Shown: in pieces, positions 12,091-23,675 of the stretch
Layout: the number at the start of each line of letters is the position of its first letter
Position numbering within the stretch: the first letter of the stretch is position 1
From: Lota lota
Taxonomy: Eukaryota > Chordata > Actinopteri > Gadiformes > Lotidae
Assembly (NCBI GenBank): GCA_026745465.1
Contig: JACYXH010000851.1
Location: 1 to 64,000, forward strand
Reading direction: 5' to 3'
Length of the DNA stretch: 64,000 nt
The notes under the pieces: generated by a model
Databases searched by the model: none
The model's input: the letters and a program-made list of their open reading frames with translations, nothing else
Told to the model about the DNA's origin: nothing
Translations under genes and position numbers: made by a program

Positions 12091-12232
12091 TCAGCGAGGG
12101 GACGTGGGCCACAAACCAAGGAGGGTCCTGGTGGTCCTGCCTCACAGTGGGGGGGCTGGTCTTTGGCAGGCTGGCCTCTTGGCAGAGGAGGAGGAGGCTG
12201 CACAGGATGGGGACCTTGAGGCACGGGGAGGG
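12091..12232 (-). CDS. Candidate proline-rich exon of the same unidentified gene
   Basis: 142 nt between TGTGTTCCCAG and the donor GA|GTAAGA. One frame reads ALPVPQGPHPVQPPPPLPRG followed by GPPGPSLVCGPRPL. Another reads PSPCLKVPILC... and a third stops within the exon. The donor is kept in this arm and lost in the inverted copy at 1310-1451. Function is unknown. Confidence 0.35.
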
Positions 12233-12239
12233 CTGGGAA

Positions 12240-12450
12240 CACACACACACACAGCTGTAGTAGAATACACACACACAGCTGTAGCAGAACAATACACACA
12301 CAGCTGTAGCAGAACAATACACACACACAGCTGTAGTAGAACAATACACACACACAGCTGTAGTAGAAGAATACACACACACAGACACACAGCTGTAGTA
12401 GAACACACACACACAGCTGTAGCAGAACAATACACACACACAGACACCAC
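12240..12450 (-). repeat. Acceptor-like minisatellite, right arm
   Basis: Mirror of 1126-1300: copies of (TG)nTATTGTTCTGCTACAG read on the minus strand. Copy number and spacing differ from the left arm. Confidence 0.8.
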
Positions 12451-13135
12451 ACTCATTTGAATTCAGTAATAAATGAATGAACCATAAGGAATGATTGACT
12501 GACATTAATTACTGATAGACTACGTATTCATTCAGTCACTTTTATTCACGCTAAACTCCACTGACGTCAGAAACATTTACCAAGTGTTATAAAGAGTCAC
12601 TTATTAATTACAAGATTAAAAGGACATGCAGCAGCTTTAGCAGACTACTAGTCTATCACCTTGTTATTGCATAGCCATCTGAATATTATCATTGGACTTC
12701 ACTAAGGAATGTATTAATGCACCGGAACCAATGATTGACTGAATGAATACGTAGTCTATTAATAATTAATATCCGTCAGTTGTATTCACCCTAATCTCCA
12801 CTGATGTCCCAAACGGTTATCAAGTGTTACAAAGAGTCATTTGGTTTTTATTAGATTTTCAGCTTACAAAACAGCACAATGGGATTTGGTAAATGTGTGG
12901 GGGTGAGGGATTTCTACTCTCAGCCCTGTAAGTATCCCTTTATGTATCTTTTGAGCAGAGACCCAATCCCTACCCACTATTAAGACATTTGGCTTAAGAC
13001 GCTTTTACATTTACAAAAGCCTCATTAGCGACACTAAATCACCAATCAGTGTGGGTTGTACCATGTGACCCCATCCTGCCCTGTACGAGGACCACCAGTA
13101 CCACATTCAGCTCTCTCTCCTCAGTGGTTTTCCCT

Positions 13136-13234
13136 TTAGAGTCGGGTGTCACTCGCCCCACAAGGACGTCCTTCACCAGGCAGGTCCTCCAGCACGGCTC
13201 TGCCATCAGCTTCCCTCTGCCACGCCTTCCTGGT
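13136..13234 (-). pseudogene. Exon-like copy 'A', right arm
   Basis: Same sequence as 337-435 on the opposite strand: TRKAWQREADGRAV then an in-frame stop. Part of the exon family described at 15054-15136. Confidence 0.4.
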
Positions 13235-13269
13235 GGTAACAAACAGTGCTAGTTGGGACTCAATGTCCG

Positions 13270-13530
13270 CTCACAACCGGGGAGGTAAAGGTGAGGGTAG
13301 AGGGGAGTTTAAGATTAAGGTAGAGGAGGTTACGGTTAGGGTAGATGGGAGGGGAGGTTAAGGTAGAGGAGGTTACGGTTAGGGTAGATGGGAGGGGGGA
13401 GGGGAGGTTAAGGTAGAGGGGGGAAGGGGGAGAGGGGAGGTTAAGGTGAGGGTGGGGGAGAGGAGAGGTTAAGATTAAGGTAGAGGAGGTTACGGTTAGG
13501 GTAGATGGGAGGGGGGAGGTTAGGGTTAGA
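13270..13530. repeat. Degenerate purine-rich minisatellite (GGTTAGGG-like)
   Basis: Imperfect tandem copies of GGGGAGGTTAAGGTAGAGG and GGTTACGGTTAGGGTAGATG. It is longer than its mirror in the left arm, as expected of an unstable repeat at a duplication boundary. Confidence 0.75.
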
Positions 13531-13539
13531 GAATATTGT

Positions 13540-14200
13540 GTAATGCTAATATATACGTGTATTAGTCAACTCATTATGGACATTTAACTTACCTCACAAC
13601 ATGCTGAAAAAGCAACACAACAAGGTAGGAGAAGTTTCTATTAGAAAACTCCATTAGTATACATTTGAACATTTTTGCACACATTGAAACATTTTGGGGA
13701 AGCCTTGTCCATTGTCCAGTCTAATTTTGAAACCAATTAGAGCGGTATATTGTGAAAGCAGCCCATGTATTCAACCATCTCACCCTAACTCTTTCCCTAA
13801 CACTGAACCCTAACTCCTTGAAGGACAAGGAGCCTCCCACTGTGGGAAGGAAACCTTGATGGAACACAACATATGGTGACAAAGTCAAGTTGTGTGAGTG
13901 TGTAGGCCATGAATCCAGTCCAGCGATGACCTCAGCTCTGATGAAGCGCTGTTTGTTGGTCACTGAAATGTTGCAAATTGTTCACTTTAAGACTGTATTT
14001 GTCTAAGCAGTGTCAGGTAATCAATAATGAACACAATATCCATGTTATCTTAGCAGTGGACTACTGACCTGCAGGACTTGAGCTGTTCAGAGATACAGGT
14101 GTGATACAGCTCTGGTGTGTCTGCCCCAGACTCAACACAGTATTTCAACCGCGCCTTACAAAGATGGATGACACATTTTTCTCATTATTCAAAACCATCC
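13540..14200. other. Intervening DNA, no gene seen
   Basis: No exon, RNA gene or transposon end was recognised. It separates the palindrome from the exon-repeat cluster. Confidence 0.45.
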
Positions 14201-14204
14201 AACA

Positions 14205-14310
14205 TTCAGTTCTTCAGCAGACACTCGTATCCAAAGAGACCTAGTGAATTCAGATGCATTACATGTAGTCTGAGAACTTGGGGGTGGAACCCAGTACCAT
14301 GTGATAGAGA
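14205..14310. mobile_element. V-SINE-like fragment
   Basis: TTCAGCAGACACTCGTATCC then AAAGAGACCT resembles the conserved central V-domain of fish V-SINEs (GCAGACGCTTTTATCCAAAG). It is followed by a degenerate stretch with GGGGGTGGAACCCAGTACC, which resembles a tRNA-derived B-box on the other strand. Confidence 0.5.
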
Positions 14311-14385
14311 GCCCAACACCCCATCCTGCCCTGTACGAGGACCACCAGTACCACATTCAGCTCTCTCTCCTCAGTGGTTTTCCCT

Positions 14386-14484
14386 TTAGAGTCGGGTGTC
14401 ACTCGCCCCACAAGGACGTCCTTCACCAGGCAGGTCCTCCAGCACGGCTCTGCCATCAGCTTCCCTCTGCCACGCCTTCCTGGT
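14386..14484 (-). pseudogene. Exon-like copy 'A3'
   Basis: Nearly identical to the palindrome-arm copies (13136-13234), including about 55 bp of shared 3' flank. It was therefore copied recently. It reads TRKAWQREADGRAV to a stop. Confidence 0.4.
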
Positions 14485-14504
14485 GGTAACAAACAGCAGT
14501 GGTT

Positions 14505-14985
14505 TGATGGTATGGTATCAGTGGTAGTTTGATGGTCAGGTAACACACAGCAGTGGTTTGTGTGGTATCAGTGGTAGTTTGATGGTCAGGTATCAGTGGT
14601 AGTTTGATGGTCAGGTAACACACAGCAGTGGTTTGTGTGGTATCAGTGGTAGTGTGATGGTCTGGTATCAGTGGTAGTGTGATGGTCTGGTATCAGTGGT
14701 AGTGTGATGGTCTGGTATCAGTGGTAGTGTGATGGTCTGGTATCAGTGGTAGTGTGATGGTCTGGTATCAGTGGTAGTGTGATGGTCTGGTATCAGTGGT
14801 AGTTTGATGGTCTGGTATCAGTGGTAGTGTGATGGTCTGGTATCAGTGGTAGTGTGATGGTCTGGTATCAGTGGTAGTGTGATGGTCTGGTATCAGTGGT
14901 AGTGTGATGGTCTGGTATCAGTGGTAGTGTGATGGTCTGGTATCAGTGGTAGTGTGATGGTCAGGTAACACACAGCAGTGGTTTG
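14505..14985. repeat. 25 bp minisatellite
   Basis: About 17 copies of TGGTATCAGTGGTAGTGTGA+TGGTC with a few variants. It abuts exon copy A3. Confidence 0.9.
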
Positions 14986-15053
14986 AATGGTGTGGTAACG
15001 TTGGTCGTTTGCGGTCATGTCTGACAGTAAACAATACAGTTCAGCAAACTTAC

Positions 15054-15136
15054 CAGTAATACTTGTTGGCAGGTAGATTCATGGTCTTGCCCCAGATGGC
15101 TCCTCCATCAGCTCTCCTCAGCCAAGGATTCCTGGT
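15054..15136 (-). CDS. Candidate exon 'B2' with intact splice sites
   Basis: 83 nt between GTTTGTTACCAG and the donor TATTACTG|GTAAGT. It reads TRNPWLRRADGGAIWGKTMN then LPANKYY and ends in phase 2. Copies with the same reading frame (TR-x-x-W-x-R-x-ADG-x-A) lie at 13136, 14386, 16329, 17137 and 17770, and at 337 on the plus strand. Only this one has both splice sites. Conservation of frame across diverged copies argues for coding origin. Family not recognised. Confidence 0.4.
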
Positions 15137-15745
15137 CTGGTAACAAACGCAGTGGTAGTAGTTGAGCCATGGGTGGGTGGGTTTATTCTTTGGACGCCCT
15201 GTTTAAACCAAAGTGCTGGCTGGAGTGTTAAAGAGAATGAAATAGGATTTTTCTTTCATTCCAACTTGCCCTTACATACAAACTGTGGCAAATGCCAAGC
15301 ATCTTCAGTTATGGGTTAGTCAGAAAACGATGTGAATTCAAGAGCAGAACTTTTTAATTCAAGAGCATACCTCTGGTGGTCACATGACATGCAGAACACA
15401 CTGTTGACCCACAGCTGGCTTTACCTTCCAAAGTCCTCAGCAGTCACATGGCAGTCCTCCACGCTGATCCTGGTGGGTCATCTGGGTCATCTAGTCACAA
15501 CTCAATCAGGATATGAACAAAAGCCGTCTCCAACCTCATTTATCATTTATTAAATTAAAAAATACAACTTTTAGAGCTTATGTCAGAAAGTAGAGCAGAC
15601 CCTACAGCAGTCACATTTAGAACAAAACTGAGTCGAAATAAATCCTGTTATCTCATAGCGCCATTAACCCAGGGAATGCTTTCTCAAAATCATTTGGATT
15701 AGAAGGGATGGCTGCAGTGACAGCTTTAGGACTAGTTGAGTAACT
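15137..15745. repeat. Tandem segmental duplication, copy 1
   Basis: 15054-15745 aligns by eye with 17137-17740 (shared TTTATTCTTTGGACGCC, AACCAAAGTGCTGGCT, GATGGCTGC). It is a direct duplication at about 2.07 kb that carried exon B and its flanks. Confidence 0.6.
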
Positions 15746-15748
15746 GTT

Positions 15749-16268
15749 GTGGAAATATTAAATCCTAACTATAATATACAATTATATACTAATTATATAA
15801 ACCTTGTTTATATAACTACTAGTCAATTGAAAATGAATTTGTACACATTCTCCTTGGACCTAGAGATACCTCCCTTCCTTTCTCTAATTGAAAGGTGTTA
15901 AGCTAGTTTACATTTGCATTGCCACTGTAGCCATGAAGTCTGATACTGAGGCCATGCCAATCTACTTCTTTGTTGTGTAGATTCCTTTAACTGTCCTGCA
16001 GCCTTGTGGACATGTCCACTTCACCCATAGTGTCTCTCCCACCATGACTGACTTCAGCCATGGCCAGTCCTAAAGTCTCCACCATGGTCACTCCCCCTCA
16101 CCTTTGTACTTCCTGCCCACCATGTGATATAAGAATCATGTGCACCCATTGTCTCATTGAATGGATGCTTGGTAGCTTTGCTGCCTGCATCTTCCCATGA
16201 TCATGCTCCAAAATTAAATCAAATAGTTTGCTGTCAAGAAGTGTCTATAAAGAAGTTTTTCTTCATCA
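15749..16268. mobile_element. LTR-like insertion, family unassigned
   Basis: About 520 bp present in duplication copy 1 and absent from the matching place in copy 2 (near 17740), so it inserted after the duplication. It begins TGTGGAAATATTAAATCC and ends near TTTTTCTTCATCA. It has promoter-like and AT-rich 3' features and no coding capacity. It is treated as a fossil. Exact ends are uncertain. Confidence 0.35.
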
Positions 16269-16328
16269 GTGGCTAGTTTAGTAGTAGCAGTAGTACTCTA
16301 TTCCATTGAGGTGGAAGTGATAATCACT

Positions 16329-16419
16329 TTAGAGACGGGTGTCCTTACCCCCACGACGGGAAGTCCTTCACCAGGCAGGTCCTCCAGCCATCAGCTCCCC
16401 TCCGCCACCGAGTCCTGGT
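16329..16419 (-). pseudogene. Exon-like copy 'A2'
   Basis: Reads TRTRWRRGADGWRTCLVKD to a stop. It follows an acceptor-like TTTGTTGCCAG. More diverged than A3. Confidence 0.35.
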
Positions 16420-16424
16420 CTGGC

Positions 16425-17060
16425 AACAAACAGCAGTGGTTTAGTCTCAACGTCTGGTAACTACAGCATTATCTGGTCTGGTAACCAACAGTGGTAGTTT
16501 GTCTGGTAACTACAGCATTATCTGGTCTGGTAACCAACAGTGGTAGTTTGTCTGGTAACTACAGCATTATCTGGTCTGGTAACCAACAGTGGTAGTTTGT
16601 CTGGTAACTACAGCATTATTTAGTCTGGTAACCAACAGTGGTAGTTTGTCTGGTAACTACACCATTATTTAGTCTGGTAACCAACAGTGGTAGTTTGTCT
16701 GGTAACTACAGCATTATCTGGTCTGGTAACCAACAGTGGTAGTTTGTCTGGTAACTACAGCATTATTTAGTCTGGTAACCAACAGTGGTAGTTTGTCTGG
16801 TAACTACAGCATTATTTAGTCTGGTAACCAACAGTGGTAGTTTGTCTGGTAACTACAGCATTATTTAGTCTGGTAACCAACAGTGGTAGTTTGTCTGGTA
16901 ACTACAGCATTATTTAGTCTGGTAACCAACAGTGGTAGTTTGTCTGGTAACTACAGCATTATCTGGTCTGGTAACGAACAGTGGTAGTTTGTCTGGTAAC
17001 AAACACAGCAGTAGTTTGTCTGGTAAACACAGCAGTAGTTTGCTCTGGTAACACAAGCAG
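16425..17060. repeat. 49 bp minisatellite
   Basis: About 11 copies of a unit built from CTGGTAACCAACAGTGGTAG and TTTGTCTGGTAACTACAGCA, decaying at the 3' end. It occupies the same relative place as the 25 bp array next to exon A3. Confidence 0.9.
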
Positions 17061-17136
17061 TGGTTTGAATGGTGTGGTAACGTTGGTCGTTTACAGTCAT
17101 GTCTGAATGGAAGCAATGCAGTTTATGCAAACTTCC

Positions 17137-17199
17137 CAGTAATACTTCCTCCAGATGCACAGCTCCAGCATCAGCTCTCCTCAGCCAAGGATTCCTGGT
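17137..17199 (-). pseudogene. Exon-like copy 'B1'
   Basis: Reads TRNPWLRRADAGAVHLEEV. The donor is changed from GTAAGT to GGAAGT compared with the copy at 15054-15136, so it is probably not spliced. Confidence 0.4.
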
Positions 17200-17769
17200 C
17201 CGCTAACAAACACAGTGGTAGTAGTTGAGCCATTTATTCTTTGGACGCCTCGTTTAAATCATTCTGAACCAAAGTGCTGGCTTGAGTGTAAAAGAGGAAT
17301 GGAAGATTCATTTGATATTTTAAACTTGCACTAAGAAACATGCACACTCTTGTTATTCAGGAAAACAGTCAAACATTGTGTGAATTCAACAGGTTGTCAA
17401 ATGACGTAGAAAAAAGGTTGAGGTTGGTATACCTTCCAAAGACTTAAGCAGTCACATCGTAGGCCTCGTGTTGTTCCTGGTCATCAGCTTCATCTATTCA
17501 CAATCCACTTTAAATCAGTATACAAATAAAAACCGTCTCCCACCTCAGCCCACAGACTCACTATCATTTGTTCAAATAAACCATACAACTTGTAGAACTT
17601 GTGCAGCAGTAGCACAGACTCTGTAGCCTTCACATTTAGGGGTTAGAGAGTCTAAATAAAACGTATTCACCCAGGGACTGTTTTCTCTAAATCAGCCACC
17701 ATAAGTGATGGCTGCCCTAACAGATTTAAGAACAAAAACACTTCAGTAGCAGTGAGTGTGATAATCACT

Positions 17770-17869
17770 TTAGAGCTGGGCTTCATTCGCCCCGACCGGG
17801 ACGTCCTTCGTCAGGCAGGACCTCCAGCACGGCTCCACCATCAGCTCCCCTCCGCCACGGCGTCCCGGT
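17770..17869 (-). pseudogene. Exon-like copy 'A1'
   Basis: Reads TGTPWRRGADGGAVLEVLPD then a stop. It follows TTTGATAGCAG, which could serve as an acceptor. It is the most upstream copy on the minus strand. Confidence 0.35.
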
Positions 17870-18229
17870 CTGCTATCAAACAGCGCTAGCTGGGTCTAAC
17901 ATCTGCTAACAAACCTGGGGATGGAAACATTTGCAAAGGGGTAGCGAATATCCAACTTCCTTAAGTTTCCAAGTTGACTTATTGAGAAATGTATAACTGG
18001 GAAATTAACTGAGAAATGTGTAACTATGGTAGTAGTAGTAGCAGCAATAGGAGCAAAAATAGCTCACGTGACTTAGATGACCCAAAATATTACCTCAAAT
18101 CACAGCTTAGGAAGAATTCACAGTGAAAATTCACAAACTAAAAACTAATAAATCTCCCTCTACAATCGTTTACAAAAACTAAAAAGAACCTCCGGGCATT
18201 TAGCGTTTCAGAACAGCTTGGTGATGGTT

Positions 18230-18750
18230 ACCCTCTGGTCCTCAGCCTCCGGTCCACCCTGGTGCCCCATGCCTGGTCCTCAGCCTCCGGTCCACCCTGG
18301 TGCCCCATGCCTGGTCCAGGGGATCTGGTTACCCTCTGGTCCACCCTGGTGCCTCATGCCTGGTCCAGGGGATCTGGTTACCCTCTGGTCCACCCTGGTG
18401 CCCCATGCCTGGTCCAGGGGATCTGGTTACCCTCTGGTCCACCCTGGTGCCCCATGCCTGGTCCAGGGGATCTGGTTACCCTCTGGTCCACCCTGGTGCC
18501 TCATGCCTGGTCCAGGGGATCTGGTTACCCTCTGGTCCACCCTGGTGCCCCATGCCTGGTCCAGGGGATCTGGTTACCCTCTGGTCCACCCTGGTGCCCC
18601 ATGCCTGGTCCAGGGGATCTGGTTACCCTCTGGTCCACCCTGGTGCCTCATGCCTGGTCCAGGGGATCTGGTTACCCTCTGGTCCACCGTGGTGCCCCAT
18701 GCCTGGTCCAGGGGATCTGGTTACCCTCCGGTCCACCCTGGTCCAGGGGA
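18230..18750. repeat. 49 bp GC-rich minisatellite
   Basis: About nine to ten copies of GGTCCACCCTGGTGCCCCAT joined to GCCTGGTCCAGGGGATCTGG plus TTACCCTCT. The unit is not a multiple of three yet stays open in several frames, which explains the long overlapping open frames here. Confidence 0.95.
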
Positions 18751-18769
18751 TCCTGTAAAGTCAGACAGC

Positions 18770-19249
18770 ATCTTTGTAAACACGTTTACACAGAGGTCTT
18801 GTTTTCTTCAATATGTACATGTAATTAAATCTCAGAAGACGACGTGCTATAACATATTAGCTGTGCTATAACTTATTAGTTTTATTTATTAAGTAGAGAC
18901 ATACAGGTTGGCCGTCTTCAGGAAGGCAAACTTCCACACACCGAGTCAAGGTACTGAACCAATCACAATCAAGCATATTCACATCCAATAGAAATCATTG
19001 TAACTCCATAATCATTAACAGTGATGTCAACACACGGTAACAAATATATTCTATGAATATCACAACAGCAAGTTCAATTACACTATGGAATGCCACTAAC
19101 ACTAGTGAGCCTGGTTCAACGCTTCCTCGACCACATCTACCTCCCGACCACTCTGCATAGATCACTTTGAGAAGGTCATATAACGTTACAGAAAAGAATG
19201 GGTAAATACGGTAGGTATCAATGTGAAACCGTCCATATCAAACGCTCAC
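18770..19249. other. Intervening DNA, no gene seen
   Basis: Single-copy-looking DNA between the 49 bp array and the candidate exon at 19250. No RNA gene or mobile element was recognised. Confidence 0.4.
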
Positions 19250-19317
19250 CTGCGTGGTTGGATTGACATCTTGTGCGTCATACAGGTTCAGGATAGCAAG
19301 GACTGGAGCTGCCCCCA
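19250..19317 (-). CDS. Candidate internal exon of the unidentified gene
   Basis: 68 nt with a good acceptor (TTGTTTTGTGTTAACAG) and donor (CAG|GTGAGC). With two carried-in bases it reads GAAPVLAILNLYDAQDVNPT then TQ and ends in phase 0, which matches the phase 0 start of exon B2 at 15136. Further candidates in the same direction are 20030-20070 (APLIYNKPAAEY, but with a weak GC donor) and 20457-20491 (DSSMTVLGFLP). Their phases also fit, but these are short and may be chance. Not recognised. Confidence 0.35.
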
Positions 19318-20859
19318 CTGTTAACACAAAACAATCATCCATTTAATACAAGACATCACACACTGGAATCACATGGGAACAACAATTACCAAACACAGGA
19401 AGTGATGCAGCAAATTTTAAATCCTTTCCTATAAAAACCTGTCCTGCCTCATTTTCCAAGTCAATGAGTGTACGCAAAAGATGTAGTATGTCTGAATGTG
19501 TCACTACTCTTCAATGAGCTTTACATCATGGCCTCACCAAGAATAAACTGAAAACCAATACAATAGTCAGGGTGCTTAAGAGGAACAACTGTTCTTAGTT
19601 TGCTTATGTTATGTGGGATTTCATCTACAGCCGCAGTTTTATGGTAGCATTTGGCAACAATTAAACTTATTTGACTCTTCTGAACAGCTATTCCATTAGT
19701 TTTTACACAAATAAGCACGTTTACATTGAACCCTTCCTTTTATTTCTGAAGTCTAGTAGAGACAACACAGAGAAGACAGAATTTATTCAGCCCAAGCACT
19801 GAAACTGAAAGTGCATTGACCTCACCGTTATGGAGTCCTTTTTAGCCCAGTGGGGAGACCGCAGCGAGGGATGGAGCTGGGTGTGGAGGCAGACACCTTG
19901 TGACACAAACTACAGTTACAATTTCAGCTCTGTAGGGTTAGGGTGAGGGTTTAACTGGGCCAATCACAGCCCAGATATTTAAAACACTAGCAGTATCAAT
20001 AGTAATATAATAGTAAAATGATACTTAGCCATATTCAGCTGCTGGCTTGTTGTAGATCAAAGGAGCCGCACTATGGAAATAACAAATTGTAATTAAAATG
20101 TTGCAGCCTTAAACGATCTCTGCATCATATACGCGACTCGAAAATGTTTCCGCAACAACACAGTGTCAGTTGTAGAGAGCAATTATCAAAGTAGTTTTGC
20201 GGGATTTAATACAAATGTTATGTTTCATTGTGTGCACTACCTAAAGCACAATAAAGTGATCAAATATTGCAGATGGTTACTGATAGAAATAGGGAACCGC
20301 CAGATGACCTAATTAGGTACGCTTGTTAGTGATGAGGTTACGCAAATGTCAATCCTGAACATACTGCCAGATGCCCTACCAGGTGAATCAACATCCACAA
20401 CTCATACAGTAATGCAGCATTAGAGGTTCACAAACTGCATATTTCTAACTACTAACCTTGGCAGAAAGCCCAAAACAGTCATACTGGAATCCTAACGTTC
20501 CAGTACAAACCAGCAATACATAACCAGCACCTTCACCTTGAGCTGAACGACGATGAAGATCTTGTGGTCCTTTGATCATCTTCGCATTTCAAAATACAGC
20601 CAACAGACTTACCTTGAGTTGATCTAGTAGTTTGATGCTGTTGGTATATGTACAAATAATTGTGACTAAACAGTTCCCCCATCTAACTAATTAACTACTA
20701 CCAATAAACAAGGTTCACCAGCGTACAAAAAAACTAACTGATCTGATGCTTTTTGTCCACTTCCTTGCTACTCTCAAAAACATTGCATTCAAATTGCATG
20801 AGTGTTGCCTTATTGATCTGGGTGTGGTCTGAGTGGCCCGAGATGCATGCTAGGATACT

Positions 20860-21330
20860 GTGCTATCTTAAGTCTACAGTTCTGTAGATGTTCCCCCTCA
20901 GAAATAACCAAGTGTTCATAAGGCTGTCGTCACATCAGTTACATGAACAGGAACATCCGTCAGGACCGTGACAGGGACTGCCCAAGGAGAAATGCCAAGG
21001 GTAGGATGTGAGGGCTCGAACACTTAGCGACTAGAATACAACCTAACTCTTACAGTAGAGAACCATTGAGCACATTTCAATGTTCCTCTTCATAGATCTT
21101 GAAGCCCCAGTTAGGGTCTCTTTACGTCCACATCCGAAGAACAACACACCTGCAGTTTGAAGAGGACACTAGTTGGGATGTTTCCAAGATGGTTTCTGAT
21201 TCAAGGGGACCCATCTCCCAGGTCCAGCTAGCCTCGTCCAATACATTACAATTCAGCCAGCGAAAGACTTGCGTCTCAGCACAGGAGTACAGAAGATCCA
21301 CAGGTCATGGCAGCCATCGATCATGTCGGG
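20860..21330 (+). repeat. Diverged inverted repeat, left copy
   Basis: It matches the reverse complement of 22680-23115 at moderate identity (shared TGACAGGG, GTGAGGGCTCG, GAGAACCATTGAGCACATT). The two copies flank the 40 bp and 38 bp minisatellites. Confidence 0.65.
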
Positions 21331-21859
21331 GTAGGAAGGGCAGCCACGTCGCAGACTGTCAAGCTTGAATAACCATTTACAAAAATGTTCTGGTACATTT
21401 TCATCTTCTCAGTTGGTTTCCTGTCCATTCTGTCCATTCAGAATGCCATTAGTCCATCATCCATTGTTCCTAGTATCCATTGTTTGCATAATTCAGTCAC
21501 ACTGCAATCCAATCTGCATGACACTCAAGTCATCCTATCCAGTGTGTAGGAGGTGGAATAGAAAGCCAGATGCTGGATCGCTCCAGGCTCTTGATGTATA
21601 CTGGATTGCAAAGGCAAATCGTTGATTTGGGCCACAGACTTAAGTCATCCAGAAACGTCGTCCCAAAAGATACTCAAGGATGTTTTAAATGGAGTAGCGT
21701 CGTACTGTAGCTGAAAATTCTAAAGATAAAAATGTAGCGATAAAATACACCACCACATTAAACCAACCTGTTAAAATCTTCAGGGGTCAGCCCACATCCC
21801 ATGTCAAGACGCTCACACATAGTATGCTATGTCAGGTCGATCCCTGGCCATCCTTACAT

Positions 21860-22310
21860 GTAATACCCCATGCCAGGTACAACACTGGCCACGCTCACAT
21901 CAAGTACCTATGCCAGGTTGAAAGCTGGCCACACTCACATGAAGTACCTATGCCAGGTTGAAAGCTGGCCACACTCACATGAAGTACCTATGCCAGGTTG
22001 AAAGCTGGCCACACTCACATGAAGTACCTATGCCAGGTCAAACACTGGCCACACTCACATGAAGTACCTATGCCAGGTTGAAAGCTGGCCACACTCACAT
22101 GAAGTACCTATGCCAGGTTGAAAGCTGGCCACACTCACATGAAGTACCCTATGCCAGGTCGACAGCTGGCCACACTCACACATTAAGTATTCCATGCCAA
22201 GTTAAACCATGGCCACGCTCACACCGTTTATTCTATGCTAGGTTGAAGCCCGGCCACACTTTCATGTAGTAAGAACCCCATGCCAGGTCAGCCTCTGGCC
22301 CGGCTCACAC
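21860..22310. repeat. 40 bp minisatellite
   Basis: About ten copies of AAAGCTGGCCACACTCACAT+GAAGTACCTATGCCAGGTTG, with diverged edge copies. Confidence 0.9.
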
Positions 22311-22389
22311 ATGTATGAAAAAATACAAATTAAAGAATTAAACAAACAATTACCATACTTACCAAACCAGGTAACAAAGTAAGATAAGC

Positions 22390-22665
22390 GGAAGCAGAAG
22401 GAGAACCCAGTGGTAGGTTGGTAGGTCTTAAACAGAAGGACAGACCAGTAGTGGGTTGGTAGGTCTTGAGCAGAAGGACAGACCAGTGGTGGGTTGGTAG
22501 GTCTTAAACAGAAGGACAGACCAGTGGTGGGTTGGTAGGTCTTGAGCAGAAGGAGAACCCAGTGGTGGGTTGGTAGGTCTTGAGCAGAAGGAGAACCCAG
22601 TGGTGGGTTGGTAGGTCTTGAGCAGAAGGAGAACCCAGTGGTGGGGTAGTAGGTCTTGAACAGCA
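22390..22665. repeat. 38 bp minisatellite
   Basis: About seven copies of AGAAGGAGAACCCAGTGGTG+GGTTGGTAGGTCTTGAGC, with ACAGACCAGTGG variants in the left half. Confidence 0.9.
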
Positions 22666-22679
22666 GGATCCTCATCATC

Positions 22680-23115
22680 CCATCTTGGGAGCAGGCCGAT
22701 GAGCCCCCTACTGGCTCAGACACGAGCCTTTCTCAGGCTGAACTGCAGAGTAATGGGCCTGGAAGATGGGTCTCCTCAAATCAGCAACAATCCTGGAAAG
22801 ATCCCAACAAGAACTGCAGTTGTGCTCTCCTCCAGCTGGGGAGGTAGAGAAACCGTCACCACGGCTTCAAGATGTATGAAAGAGAACGTTGCAATGTGCT
22901 CAATGGTTCTCTCCTGTAAGATCTAGGTTGTGTTCTAGTTGCTAAGGGGACGAGCCCTCACACCTTGCCCCTGGCGTTTCTCCTCAGGGGAGACCCTGTC
23001 ACTATCTTGGAGGACATTCTAATTCACGTAACTGACGTTACGAGGGCCCCTTAAACACTTGGCTTCTCCCGAGGAGGCACATCTACAGAGCTGTAGATGT
23101 CAGACAGCACATTAC
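22680..23115 (-). repeat. Diverged inverted repeat, right copy
   Basis: Partner of 20860-21330. It carries the same block of open sequence on the opposite strand. No transposase was seen between the two. Confidence 0.65.
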
Positions 23116-23164
23116 CCTAGCATGCATCTCTGATCACTCAAACCACATACCCCCATCATTAAGA

Positions 23165-23560
23165 CAAAACACATGTAAGAGAGAGGGGGCATGAGAGAGG
23201 GGACAGAGAGAGGGAGCATGAGAGAGGGGGGACTGAGAGAGAGGGGACAGAGAGAGAGGGGACTGAGAGAGAGGGGGCTGAGAGAGAGGGGGCAGAGAGA
23301 GAGGGGACAGGGAGAGAGGACAGAGAGAGAGGGGCCTGAGAGAGAAGGGACAGAGAGAGAGGGGACTGAGAGAGGGGGGGGACTGAGAGAGGGGGGACTG
23401 AGAGAGGGGGCATGAGAGAGAGGGGACTGAGAGAGAGAGGACTGAGAGAGGGGGGACTGAGAGAGAGAGGGGCATGAGAGAGGGGGGGCATGAGAGAGAG
23501 GGGCATGAAAGCGGGGGCATGGGGGAGGGGGGCATGGGGGGGGGGCACATGAGGGGGAGG
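23165..23560. repeat. GA-rich minisatellite
   Basis: Irregular AGAGAGAGGGGACTGAG and AGAGAGGGGGCATG units on the plus strand, purine-only for long stretches. Confidence 0.95.
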
Positions 23561-23675
23561 CGGGGCGAGAGAGCCTCAACCAACCAGGAGGCCAAAATGA
23601 GGCCTCAGCATAAAAAGGAAAAATCAGGACTTACAGTTTGCAGTTTCTTCTTCATGATTCAGTTGTGATACTCAC

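Larger units (their letters stand above)
9656..13530 (-). repeat. Right arm of the giant inverted repeat
   Basis: Reverse complement of 141-3895. The outer end is a purine-rich block (13270-13530) and the inner end is near 9656. This arm looks more like the parental copy for the gene pieces it carries: the proline-rich exon keeps a GTAAGA donor here, while the left arm has GGAAGA at the same place. It also continues into the exon-like cluster at 13-25 kb on the same strand. Confidence 0.9.

Noticed and set aside
18218-18871. Long overlapping open frames of up to 217 codons
   Set aside because: They are translations of the 49 bp GC-rich minisatellite, open in several frames only because the unit lacks stops.
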